A program made the position numbers and the translations under genes. A DNA stretch of 36,114 nucleotides from positions 1 to 36,114 of the IMG/VR virus record IMGVR_UViG_3300034284_001122. One strand, 5' to 3'. The notes beneath the pieces were generated by a model. That model saw only the letters and a list, made by a program, of their open reading frames with translations. It made no database searches and had not been told where the DNA came from. Positions 1 to 8,331 of the stretch are shown one piece after another (the first letter of the stretch is position 1; each line of letters starts with the position of its first letter). This DNA comes from a virus.

Positions 1-1103
1 CAAAATATATTACTATTAAAAACGAAGTTTTAGACGCGGAAAATTCGTATCAAAAGCTAAAATATATAGAACAAACATTGAATGAAAAGATTTTACATTT
101 AGAAGAACATAAATATGACCCTAATTGTGAATTTTGTTGTGATAATGTGTTTGTAAAAGATGCAATGAATGCAAAGGATGAGTTAATAATTTTAAAAAAT
201 AAATTAAATAACTCTAAAAATAATGTTGATTCTATTCAATTTAAATTAAATACATTAGATGGTGTAGATACACAATATAGTGAGTATAATGAATTAAAAA
301 ACACATATTCTAAAAGTAAAATTGTTTTAGAAAAAACAGAAGTTGAACTAGATGCTTTAAAAACTAAAGAACAATTATTAGAAAACCAATTAAATACTAT
401 TAATGAAAATATAAATAAGTATTATGAAAATGAAGATACAATTTCTAAAAATAAACAAATAGAAACTGAAATTTCTGAATTAAATAAAACAAAAAATAAT
501 ATTGGAAATGAAATTAGTAAATTAAATAAAGATATAACACATTTAAATGGTTCTATTTCATCCATATCTTCGTTTATAGAGGACATAAAACAAAAGATGA
601 ATGATGTTAAGGTATTGGAAGAAAAGAACCGCCTGTACACCTATTATTTGGACGCAGTGAAGAGAGACGGAATACCTTATGAATTAATTTCAAAGGCGTT
701 ACCTGTAATTGAAAATGAAGTAAACAATATCCTTGCTCAAGTAGTTGATTTTGGAATTACAATGGAGATGGATGGTAAATCAATTAATGCTAAAATTGTT
801 TATGATGACCAGGAGTGGGGGTTAGAAATGTGTAGTGGTATGGAAAAATTTGTAAGTGGATTGGCTATTAGAGTAGCACTTATTAATGTATGTAACTTAC
901 CTCGTCCAAACTTTTTAGTAATAGATGAAGGATTTGGTACATTGGATTCGGATAACTTATCATCCCTATTTATGATGATGCAGTATCTTAAAACTCAATT
1001 TGATTTTATATGGATAATTTCACATTTAGAACAAATGAGAGATATAGTAGATGGATTAATAGAAATTAAAAAAGTAGATGGGTTTAGTAAGATTGACTTT
1101 TAA
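1..1103 (+). CDS. SbcC/Rad50-like recombination nuclease subunit (T4 gp46-like), 3' part
   Basis: The frame is open from base 3 with no stop, so the gene starts before the window. A TTG at 78 is only an internal codon. The visible part begins in a coiled coil and reaches a CxxC zinc hook (Cys-Glu-Phe-Cys, about bases 126-137). A long Lys/Glu/Asn-rich coiled coil follows, then the C-terminal ATPase lobe. That lobe has an ABC signature variant (CSGMEKF, about 831-851) and a Walker B/D-loop (FLVIDEGFGTLD, about 909-944), followed by an ISH switch-histidine motif. In this family the ATPase pairs with an Mre11/SbcD (gp47) nuclease to process DNA ends for recombination and replication. The gp47 partner is not in the window. 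The last 20 bases overlap a convergent small gene on the - strand. The family assignment is strong; gp46 rather than bacterial SbcC is inferred from the phage context. Confidence 0.88.
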   Translation, partial: KYITIKNEVLDAENSYQKLKYIEQTLNEKILHLEEHKYDPNCEFCCDNVFVKDAMNAKDELIILKNKLNNSKNNVDSIQFKLNTLDGVDTQYSEYNELKNTYSKSKIVLEKTEVELDALKTKEQLLENQLNTINENINKYYENEDTISKNKQIETEISELNKTKNNIGNEISKLNKDITHLNGSISSISSFIEDIKQKMNDVKVLEEKNRLYTYYLDAVKRDGIPYELISKALPVIENEVNNILAQVVDFGITMEMDGKSINAKIVYDDQEWGLEMCSGMEKFVSGLAIRVALINVCNLPRPNFLVIDEGFGTLDSDNLSSLFMMMQYLKTQFDFIWIISHLEQMRDIVDGLIEIKKVDGFSKIDF

Positions 1104-1263
1104 TTTTATCGGCTTTCAACACACCGTTTTGAACTTTGGGAACACCAATATGTTTCTTAATTAAGTTTTCAACCAAACTACCCATCTTAAACCCATGTTC
1201 TTCACAATAATTTTTGAGAAGTTCGTGGGTTTCTTTTTTTATTTGTAACATTGCGTATTTCAT
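1084..1263 (-). CDS. Small ribbon-helix-helix DNA-binding protein (59 aa)
   Basis: This 59-codon frame runs from an ATG at 1263-1261 to a TAA at 1086-1084. The layout is typical of Arc/MetJ-type ribbon-helix-helix proteins: a short beta strand (YAMLQIKKE), helix A (THELLKNYCEEHG) and helix B (GSLVENLIKKHI), then a basic tail. Such proteins dimerise and insert the paired strands into the DNA major groove, usually as repressors. The ATG overlaps the TGA of the upstream SGNH gene as ATGA, so the two are probably translationally coupled. Its 3' end overlaps the convergent gp46-like gene by 20 bases. The target is unknown; the divergent promoter region at 1875-1978 is a plausible operator (inference). 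Confidence 0.72.
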   Translation of the reverse strand: MKYAMLQIKKETHELLKNYCEEHGFKMGSLVENLIKKHIGVPKVQNGVLKADKIKSQSY

Positions 1264-1874
1264 AACTTATTTTTTATTTTTTCGTAAATAATATCTGCTA
1301 TTTTTCTATAACCATTTATATTTGGATGGTATTCACCCAATCGTAATTTATCGTTTTCAAAATCATTAATGTTTATATTATAGTTCCATGGATTGATACC
1401 TGTTTCGTTTTGGTATTTTAACAATTCGTCTAGCATTGTATTTTCTGGTTCTATAAAATTTGTTAAATCCAAATCAACATTTTCTTCATCTTTAAACATT
1501 GGATAAAATGAATTAAAATAAAAATGTTTATAGTTTTTTAACATATCTTCATATCCTTTATAATCTTCAATTGGACTTGTGGCATTTCTATATGGATAAG
1601 AAAACATAACTATTATAATATCATCCGATGCCAAATAATCACCATTAAAAACAACATCTTTTAATGGATTTTTTAGTATGTAATTATTACCCACACCACA
1701 TACACCCATATTAATATATTCAACACCCAATTTATCAGCTACCCATCTTGGCCAAGAATTTTGTGAACGCCAAAAATCTACAACGTAATCTCCACCTGCA
1801 ATTCTTTGGTATTTGGAATTAGTTTCAACACCATGTCCGGCAGTCCAACTATCACCAACACATATTAATTTCAT
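1260..1874 (-). CDS. SGNH/GDSL-type hydrolase (204 aa)
   Basis: The N-terminus carries the block I nucleophile motif (CVGDSWTAGHG, Ser at residue 9). A GVCGVGNNY segment fits the Gly/Asn oxyanion-hole blocks, and the C-terminal GEYHPNINGY supplies the block V histidine. Its length suits a single-domain SGNH esterase. Members of the family hydrolyse ester bonds on lipids or sugars, often as O-acetyl esterases. No signal peptide is evident, so it probably acts in the cytoplasm or is carried on the virion. It is the first gene of a two-gene - strand unit with the ribbon-helix-helix protein. The substrate cannot be read from sequence; removing or managing acetyl groups on glycans would suit the glycan-rich neighbourhood (inference). 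Confidence 0.75.
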   Translation of the reverse strand: MKLICVGDSWTAGHGVETNSKYQRIAGGDYVVDFWRSQNSWPRWVADKLGVEYINMGVCGVGNNYILKNPLKDVVFNGDYLASDDIIIVMFSYPYRNATSPIEDYKGYEDMLKNYKHFYFNSFYPMFKDEENVDLDLTNFIEPENTMLDELLKYQNETGINPWNYNININDFENDKLRLGEYHPNINGYRKIADIIYEKIKNKL

Positions 1875-1924
1875 AACTTATTTAGTTTTCTTTAGTTTTT
1901 TAAAGACTTTATTAGTTTTCTTTA

Positions 1925-1932
1925 TATAAATA
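1925..1932 (+). promoter_or_regulatory. Candidate T4-like late promoter (TATAAATA)
   Basis: An exact TATAAATA box lies about 47 bases before the tail-fibre ATG, in the only gap longer than 40 bases. In T4 this sequence is the -10 element recognised by the late sigma factor gp55. At this AT content the 8-mer is expected several times in the window by chance, so the support comes from its intergenic position before a virion gene. Confidence 0.4.
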
Positions 1933-1954
1933 TGTTAGATTTATTTTTTAAGAA

Positions 1955-1962
1955 TATTTATA
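1955..1962 (-). promoter_or_regulatory. Candidate divergent T4-like late promoter (TATAAATA on - strand)
   Basis: The + strand reads TATTTATA, which is TATAAATA on the - strand, about 80 bases upstream of the - strand SGNH gene. Together with the + strand box at 1925-1932 it would form interleaved divergent promoters whose transcripts overlap slightly. The same chance-occurrence caveat applies. Confidence 0.3.
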
Positions 1963-1978
1963 GTAAAGATATTGTATA

Positions 1979-4900
1979 ATGGCCGTAATAAAGAAAACTC
2001 TTTTTGCTGAAAATTTAGATAAGTATAATACATTTGTAGTAGATACTGCTCCAAATAGTACTTACTTCAATGTAACAGAAATACCAGATGCATTTACTGG
2101 TGGTAAGAACGCATTCTTAATAGCAGGTTCAAAGGAATTGGTAGCTGATACTTTAGTTAAAATTGAAATTAAAGATGCAGCTGGAAACACCATATATCAC
2201 GAACCTGGTGAAGGCATAGTATCATCATCTATAAACGGAGAATCTTTTATTAGTGAATACTATGAGGGGGTATCAAAAGTTGTAGCGGTATATGTTTATC
2301 CAGATACAACCGCGTATGGTCCTTGTACAATTACAATATTAGGTGAATTAAGTTCATACTACGATGGTAATGGTTTATTAACACCAATACCAATTGATTG
2401 GCAAGGTACTTACAATGTAAAGTGGCAGAGAAGTGTTAATGTAAATCCTACATTGGCAAACACTACTAAAATTCGTTTTTATCGTAGACCTACTGCGAGT
2501 ATTACAGAAGTATTATCACCGATATACAGAATAGAAAGTGGTTCAAAAGTTGATTCTGGAATAAATCAATCATTTGCAGAAATTAAACTTTCACAATTAG
2601 AAACATTTGCAGGTGATGTAAAACGAGTAAAAGTATTTAGAACTTCTGAAGGAGATATTTCGGATTTTAATTTAATACAAGATATATTAGTAGAATCAAA
2701 AGAATTATTAACAACAACCCAATTAACAGGAAGTGTTATAGGTAATACTGGAACATTTACATCCGAAGTATTACCTTTATTTTGGAATACTGGCTCATTA
2801 ACTACGGAACTAGCATCTAGTAGAGTTGAAAGTGGATTAAAATTAAACGGAAGTGGGTTATTAACTTATTCACAATCGTTGGATATAAAAGCATCAAACA
2901 CGTATGAGTTAAATTTAGATGCGTTTTATTCATCATCTACCGCAAGTAATTTAGGAATATACATAAGCGGTTCCGATGGTGGTGATGTTTTAATTGGTAC
3001 ATTAAATGGAATAACTCCAACAAAAAATCTATCAGATACGGTTATTCCGTTTAAATTAGATTCCGATTTTCAAAGTGGTTCTTTATATTTTTCACAATCG
3101 CAAGGTGAATGGCATGTTGGAAATATAAGTTTAAGACTTTCCGAAGATACGGCATTTTCACCTGATGAAATCTCCTTTATTACTACAATGCCTACGGTAA
3201 TTGGTAATGAAACTTATAATTTTAAATTTGAATTTTATGATGTAAATAATAATTTTGTTCCAGTTGCAGTAACACAAAGTGCAAATTTTACAGGTGGAAC
3301 CGCAGGACAAGCCACTAAATTATTAACATTTGATTCAGATAGAACTGCGTTTAGATTTTCTACTGGTTCATTTGGTAATCCTGCATTTCAACAACTTCGA
3401 TTTAAGGTTTCCAAATCAAATTTATCGGGTTCAGTTACATACGCATCATCTGCATTTGATGTTGGTGGTAATTATATAGTACCCGCCTCCTATGCAGGAA
3501 CTTATCCTGGAACATTAACAAATACAAGTGATGCAGGTGCAACATTAACTATTGCAAATTTTAGTGGTAGTGTAGCATCTGTATTAGTTGGTTCAATTAT
3601 TTATACTGCATCTTGCGATGGGTTGGACCAATTTGAAACCGTATATAGGTTTGAAGATGGTGATAACGCACCTGGTGTTTTTGTAACATCTAATACAAAT
3701 CAATTTATTTATAAAGCAACAGATTTATCAATAAACCCATCGGGTCAAACAATAACAATCGAAGCTAAACGTAAGAATTTAGCATCGGCAACAACTCCAT
3801 TAACTGTAAATTCAGGAAGTGGTAAACCACCATTGACATTGGTATCTACTAACTCAACAAACGGTGTAGATACCTATACAATAGCTGGAACTGATTATTC
3901 CTTTGGAACGGGAGAGACTACATACTTCATTTCAGGTTCAGACCAATTTGGTAATCAATTTTCAGATGCAGTAACAATAACTCCTGTAAAAATATTAGAT
4001 GGATTATCCGCAACTCTCACAAATGATAATGCATCACTTCCAGCACTTTCAAACGGATTTGTAGCTAGTGGTTCATTCATATTGACAAGTGGTTCGGTGA
4101 CTGTTAAAGTGGGTAATGAGAGTATTTCATTTGATGATGATAACGATAGTGTTAGAGCAAATAATACGTTTGCCTTAACAAATTTAAGTGGAATTGGATG
4201 TACTCCAAATGGTGGAAATAATAGTAATCCAACAACAAACTCATACAGTATTACAAATCTTACTCAAGATTCGGGTTCATTGGATATAACAATTAGTTAT
4301 AAGGATGGAGCAGGTGATACAACTTCTATTATAAAAAACGTAACTTATACTAAAAATAAAAAAGCAGCACCTGTTTTAGCTATATCATCAACACCAAAAG
4401 ACCAAAGTGTAACTGCTAAATCAACAGGTGCACAAATTGATTCATTTTTAAATTCAACGATAGTTGTAAAGGAAACTTACAATGGCTCTACCATCACTTT
4501 ACCAGCAACATTAACTGCAACTAGAGTAGATACTGGTGGGAGTTTAACAGTAAATAATACAACTGGAGTAGTAACTTTGAGTAATCAAACTTTAGCGGAT
4601 GGAATAAATTCTACAACTGTAAATATAAGTGCAATTGTAACTGATTCTGAAGGAACAAGTAGAACTGTAACCGATACATTAAGTTTATCAAAAGTTAAAA
4701 AAGCAGTTCCATTGGTATTAATTTCTGCTTCACCTCAAGCGCAATCTGTATTGGCTAATGCAGCAGGAACGCAAACTGGAACTTTATCAAATGTAACTAT
4801 AAGTGCATTAGAAGGAACAACTAGTAGATTTACTTCTATGACCATTGCATCTACTTCAGGATTCTCAACTCCACCAACTGTTAGTAGTGCAACATTAACA

Positions 4901-6856
4901 ATGACATCTGCGGTAATGAATGCAGCAGAAGCATCGGTAACACTAACAGTAACACATACTGATAGTGAAGGTACGACTGGACAAACTCAAACGATAATTG
5001 TTAGAGCAACAAAAGTTCCTACTGGAGCAGCAGGGGCTAATGGTACAAATGGAACGAATGGTGCGACTGGGGGAGACGGGCCAGGTGTAGTGTTTAGAGG
5101 TCCTTGGAGTGCTGCAACAACTTACAATAGTATTAGCCAAGATGCAACACGTAAAGATGTAGTATTATATAGTGGAACTTATTACGCAACAAAAGCAAAT
5201 GCAACTGCTAACTTAAATAAACAGCCCAATACTCAAACTGCTTTTTGGGAATCTTTAGGTACTGATTCATTTTTTGTAGCTGCTGAAATGATAATATCTA
5301 AAGAATCGTATGTACAAAATACAATAAATGTTGGTACGAATACTTCTGGTAATGCTAATATTACTATTGCAGGTGGAAGTACATCTCCATATATTTCAAT
5401 TGGACAATCCACCCAAGGGTTTAATAATAATGGTATATTTATTGGAACTTCTTCAGGAGCTCAAAAATTATCTTTAAAATCTGCATCAAATTCATTAACT
5501 TGGGATGGAACAACTCTAAATATAGTTGGTAATTTAAGTGTGGGTAGTTCAGTTCCAAATTCGGTAGTAACAGGATTAGGAGGACTTGCAACTCAAAACA
5601 CCGTATCAACTGGACAAGTTACAGGATTGGGTGCTTTGGCAACATTAAGTACCGTAACAAATGCACAATTAGCAGCTAATGCAGTAGAAGCAGGAAATAT
5701 TGCAGCAAATGCAGTCACATCTGGTAAAATATCAGCAAACGCAGTAACGGCAGGTACAATTGCAGCAGGTGCAGTAACGGCAGGTACAATTGCAGCAAAT
5801 GCAGTAACTGCAGGTACAATTGCAGCTGGTTCTGTAACGGCAGATAAAATAACAGTAAGTGAATTATCCGCGTTAGGTGCTACGATTGGAGGTTGGTCAA
5901 TAAATTCAACAGTTATATCAAAAAGTACCGGTGCCGGTACTATTACTTTGGATTCTAGTAATAACAAAATTTTATTAAATGATGCATCAGCTACTAGGTT
6001 TGAAGTATCTACTGGAACATCAACAGACCCTGCATCGAATCCCCGCAGAACAACAATTAATAATGGTGGATTTATTGTAAGTACAGATTCAGAAAGGTAC
6101 TTTAGGCATAATACTGCAGGTGGATTACCTTTTTCTGGAAAATCTCTTGTATTTAATGATTCAAAAGGTGGATTACGAGTAGATGGCTTGTTTTTCAATT
6201 CACCATTAACATCTACGGATTTCTTTAAAACTTCAGCAGCTGCTGATGAAAATGATTCATTAAATACCACATATTGGTTGCCTAGAACCCAAGAGGCTAT
6301 GATTTATGATAGACCAGGTTCGACATATTCAGAAGGTTCTTTTCCAAATACAAGTCCATTAGTTCAAGGAGGTGGTGTATCAATTGGAACTTCAACATTT
6401 AGAGTTCATACTGGAACAGTTGGAGCAGATTCGGTACAACCATTAAGATTTAAAATTGATGATAGTGGGGATGTTCAAGTTATAAGAAATATACAATGTT
6501 ATCAGAACGTAATTGCGTATTATTCAGATAAAAGATTAAAAAATATTATTGGAAAAATTGAAAATCCATTAGATAAAATTCAAAAATTAAATGGAGTTTA
6601 TTATACTCAAAATGAAGTTGCAGAAAATCTTGGTTACGAAAAGAATGATACTAAACAAGTTGGTTTAATTGCTCAAGAAGTACAAGAAGTCCTACCCGAA
6701 ATTGTAAGTATAGCACCAATTGATAAAGATGGAAATGGTGGTTCAAGAACTGGTGAAGATTATTTAACTATTGATTATAGTAAAGTAGTTCCACTTTTAG
6801 TAGAGTGTATAAAAGAATTGAAAAGAGAAATTGAAGAATTAAAAAAGAATAAATAA
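1979..6856 (+). CDS. Tail fibre/receptor-binding protein with C-terminal S74 intramolecular chaperone (1625 aa)
   Basis: The N-terminal half is a Ser/Thr/Gly-rich series of beta-sandwich-like domains, including two tandem Ig-like units about 112 residues apart (start near residues 794 and 906; each opens with Lys-Lys-Ala then SxxP). A collagen-like Gly-X-Y stretch lies at 1016-1036. It is followed by a Trp/Tyr-rich module (FRGPWSAATTY) resembling small carbohydrate-binding domains. Residues 1225-1294 are seven 10-residue repeats of the AVTAGTIAAN type. The last about 110 residues are a peptidase S74 domain: YSDKRLKN at 1515-1522 has Ser1516 and Lys1521 five apart, the spacing of the Ser-Lys dyad in endosialidase chaperones, and a C-terminal coiled coil follows. 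In that family the chaperone drives trimer folding and cuts itself off just before the Ser. The stop overlaps the next start by one base (TAATG). Confidence 0.88.
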   Translation: MAVIKKTLFAENLDKYNTFVVDTAPNSTYFNVTEIPDAFTGGKNAFLIAGSKELVADTLVKIEIKDAAGNTIYHEPGEGIVSSSINGESFISEYYEGVSKVVAVYVYPDTTAYGPCTITILGELSSYYDGNGLLTPIPIDWQGTYNVKWQRSVNVNPTLANTTKIRFYRRPTASITEVLSPIYRIESGSKVDSGINQSFAEIKLSQLETFAGDVKRVKVFRTSEGDISDFNLIQDILVESKELLTTTQLTGSVIGNTGTFTSEVLPLFWNTGSLTTELASSRVESGLKLNGSGLLTYSQSLDIKASNTYELNLDAFYSSSTASNLGIYISGSDGGDVLIGTLNGITPTKNLSDTVIPFKLDSDFQSGSLYFSQSQGEWHVGNISLRLSEDTAFSPDEISFITTMPTVIGNETYNFKFEFYDVNNNFVPVAVTQSANFTGGTAGQATKLLTFDSDRTAFRFSTGSFGNPAFQQLRFKVSKSNLSGSVTYASSAFDVGGNYIVPASYAGTYPGTLTNTSDAGATLTIANFSGSVASVLVGSIIYTASCDGLDQFETVYRFEDGDNAPGVFVTSNTNQFIYKATDLSINPSGQTITIEAKRKNLASATTPLTVNSGSGKPPLTLVSTNSTNGVDTYTIAGTDYSFGTGETTYFISGSDQFGNQFSDAVTITPVKILDGLSATLTNDNASLPALSNGFVASGSFILTSGSVTVKVGNESISFDDDNDSVRANNTFALTNLSGIGCTPNGGNNSNPTTNSYSITNLTQDSGSLDITISYKDGAGDTTSIIKNVTYTKNKKAAPVLAISSTPKDQSVTAKSTGAQIDSFLNSTIVVKETYNGSTITLPATLTATRVDTGGSLTVNNTTGVVTLSNQTLADGINSTTVNISAIVTDSEGTSRTVTDTLSLSKVKKAVPLVLISASPQAQSVLANAAGTQTGTLSNVTISALEGTTSRFTSMTIASTSGFSTPPTVSSATLTMTSAVMNAAEASVTLTVTHTDSEGTTGQTQTIIVRATKVPTGAAGANGTNGTNGATGGDGPGVVFRGPWSAATTYNSISQDATRKDVVLYSGTYYATKANATANLNKQPNTQTAFWESLGTDSFFVAAEMIISKESYVQNTINVGTNTSGNANITIAGGSTSPYISIGQSTQGFNNNGIFIGTSSGAQKLSLKSASNSLTWDGTTLNIVGNLSVGSSVPNSVVTGLGGLATQNTVSTGQVTGLGALATLSTVTNAQLAANAVEAGNIAANAVTSGKISANAVTAGTIAAGAVTAGTIAANAVTAGTIAAGSVTADKITVSELSALGATIGGWSINSTVISKSTGAGTITLDSSNNKILLNDASATRFEVSTGTSTDPASNPRRTTINNGGFIVSTDSERYFRHNTAGGLPFSGKSLVFNDSKGGLRVDGLFFNSPLTSTDFFKTSAAADENDSLNTTYWLPRTQEAMIYDRPGSTYSEGSFPNTSPLVQGGGVSIGTSTFRVHTGTVGADSVQPLRFKIDDSGDVQVIRNIQCYQNVIAYYSDKRLKNIIGKIENPLDKIQKLNGVYYTQNEVAENLGYEKNDTKQVGLIAQEVQEVLPEIVSIAPIDKDGNGGSRTGEDYLTIDYSKVVPLLVECIKELKREIEELKKNK
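5651..5860 (+). repeat. Seven tandem 30-base in-frame repeats in the tail fibre gene
   Basis: Seven contiguous 30-base units start at 5651, 5681, 5711, 5741, 5771, 5801 and 5831. The central three are nearly identical (they begin gcagtaac and contain caggtacaat); the outer ones are diverged. Each unit encodes ten residues of the AVTAGTIAAN type, a pattern common in the shafts of phage tail proteins. In-frame copy-number change by recombination or slippage would alter shaft length without breaking the frame. Confidence 0.85.
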
Positions 6857-7380
6857 TGGCATTACCAGCATCAGGACAAATTACAATGAATGATATGAAT
6901 ACCGATAGGGGAATCTCATCTGGTACTCAAATTGATTTGGCTTCAGCCGGTATTGCATATTCAGTTTCGTATAATACATCTGGTACTGACCAGCTGGGGA
7001 TGGATGAGTTTTATGGTAGGAGTATAACTACAACAACCACAACTACAACAACCACAACTACAACTACAACAACCACAACTACAACTGAAGCTCCAACTAC
7101 AACAACTGCAGCTCCAACTACAACAACTGAAGCACCATGTTTCTTATTGACAGGAGTTGGGTCAGGTACAACATCAACTCAAGTATGTAACACTCCAAGA
7201 ACATTAAATGGATATTTTAGTACAACAAGTATCAATACTTCCACTTTATATTATGGTCCGAGTACATCCGTTAGTAATTGTAATAGTGGACTATGGCCTA
7301 ATTCTATATATTTACAAGGTGATGGTGGATATTATTTATGGAATGGTAGTTCTATGAGTGGTCCATTTACTTGTCTTTAA
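6856..7380 (+). CDS. Thr-rich, mucin-like putative virion protein (174 aa)
   Basis: Three parts are visible. Residues 1-57 begin MALPASGQITMNDMNTDRG and end in DEFYGRS, a short module often seen at the start of phage tail-fibre or adhesin-like proteins. Residues 58-94 are a linker with 20 consecutive Thr (58-77) followed by EAP and AAP blocks separated by TTTT. Residues 95-174 are a Ser/Thr/Tyr-rich C-terminal domain with four Cys (first at 95, last next to the end), suggesting a disulphide-stabilised displayed domain. It starts on the last base of the tail-fibre stop, so it is probably co-translated and structural. The Thr run resembles a mucin stalk and would be a natural O-glycosylation acceptor for the enzymes encoded just downstream (inference). 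The exact role is unknown. Confidence 0.7.
   Translation: MALPASGQITMNDMNTDRGISSGTQIDLASAGIAYSVSYNTSGTDQLGMDEFYGRSITTTTTTTTTTTTTTTTTTTTEAPTTTTAAPTTTTEAPCFLLTGVGSGTTSTQVCNTPRTLNGYFSTTSINTSTLYYGPSTSVSNCNSGLWPNSIYLQGDGGYYLWNGSSMSGPFTCL
7027..7137 (+). repeat. ACN-codon microsatellite encoding the poly-Thr linker
   Basis: Twenty consecutive Thr codons (7027-7086) use ACT, ACA and ACC in a quasi-periodic pattern. Two further blocks of four Thr codons are separated by Glu/Ala-Ala-Pro. Mixed codon use suggests selection for Thr rather than a purely slipped triplet run, although the repeated sub-blocks show that duplication has occurred. Confidence 0.85.
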
Positions 7381-7395
7381 TAAAAATAATATGTT

Positions 7396-8331
7396 ATGAA
7401 AAATTTAAGATTTGTCTGTGCCCAACCAGCTATCACATACTATACTTGGCAGGTTGAAGTTTTAATTAACAACTTCATAAAAATGGGAATAAACCCAAAC
7501 TATATTGATATAGTTTGTGGTATAGAAAACGGAATTATTCCTGAAAGTTGGCAAAAATTAATGGAACATTATAATAGTGTTAGATTCTTTTTTTATAATG
7601 ATACTAGGGAAGATAAATCATATATACCATCTGTTTATTTTCATTTGATGAAAAAACATATTATTGCTAGACCCGAAATACAAAATGATGTTTTATTTTT
7701 ACATGATTCCGATATTGTGTTCACTAAACCAGTAAATTTTAATTCAATGATAGATGGGAATGCTTGGCATTTAAGTGATACTAAATTTTATATAAATTAT
7801 GATTATATTCAACAAAAAGGAAATCATATATATGAAAAAATGTGCGATATTGTTGGTATAGATAAATTAATACCAAAGTTATTGAATAATAATTCTGGTG
7901 GCGCTCAATATATAGTTAAGAATACAACTTATGAGTTTTGGGATAAGGTAGAAACTGATAGTGTAAAACTTTATAAATATTTTTGTGATGAAGAACCTAA
8001 TTATGTAAAAAAACACGATAGTGATTATCCTATTCAAAAATGGACTGCTGGTATGTGGAGTTTATTATGGAATGCTTGGTACTTTGGTCACGAAACCATC
8101 GTAGATGATAGAATGGGGTTCGGTTGGGTAACGAATTCGTATTCTGATGTTGATAAATACGGGATACTACATAATGCAGGTGTATTGAATGGTAATGATG
8201 GATTATTTTACAAAGGAAATTATATAGATAAACTACCATATAATGAAAATTTAGAAATAGATGAAAAACGGGCAACATTTTTTTATTGGAAAGAGATACA
8301 AGAAACTGCTAAAAAATCAGTATTGATATGA
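7396..8331 (+). CDS. Putative GT-A-fold glycosyltransferase with DxD motif (311 aa)
   Basis: A DSD metal/nucleotide-sugar motif sits at residues 104-106 after a hydrophobic strand (VLFLHDSDIVF). An SGGAQYIV segment follows at 167-174, and a Trp-rich QKWTAGMWSLLWNAW stretch at 214-228. This order is reminiscent of GT-A enzymes such as the peptidyl-serine/hydroxyproline glycosyltransferases, but the similarity is only by eye. There is no signal peptide or membrane segment, so it is probably cytoplasmic. It is the first gene of the long glycan cluster, 15 bases after the Thr-rich protein. Its stop overlaps the next ATG by four bases (ATGA). Donor and acceptor are unknown. Confidence 0.62.
   Translation: MKNLRFVCAQPAITYYTWQVEVLINNFIKMGINPNYIDIVCGIENGIIPESWQKLMEHYNSVRFFFYNDTREDKSYIPSVYFHLMKKHIIARPEIQNDVLFLHDSDIVFTKPVNFNSMIDGNAWHLSDTKFYINYDYIQQKGNHIYEKMCDIVGIDKLIPKLLNNNSGGAQYIVKNTTYEFWDKVETDSVKLYKYFCDEEPNYVKKHDSDYPIQKWTAGMWSLLWNAWYFGHETIVDDRMGFGWVTNSYSDVDKYGILHNAGVLNGNDGLFYKGNYIDKLPYNENLEIDEKRATFFYWKEIQETAKKSVLI

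Noticed and set aside
5593-6270. Long - strand open frame (225 codons) opposite the tail fibre
   Set aside because: It is the mirror of the Ala/Val-rich repeat region; composition is low-complexity, no motif is recognised, and the + strand frame is clearly the coding one.
7027-7086. Poly-Thr codon run as a phase-variable on/off switch
   Set aside because: The repeat unit is a multiple of three, so length change keeps the frame; it can alter linker length but not switch the gene off.
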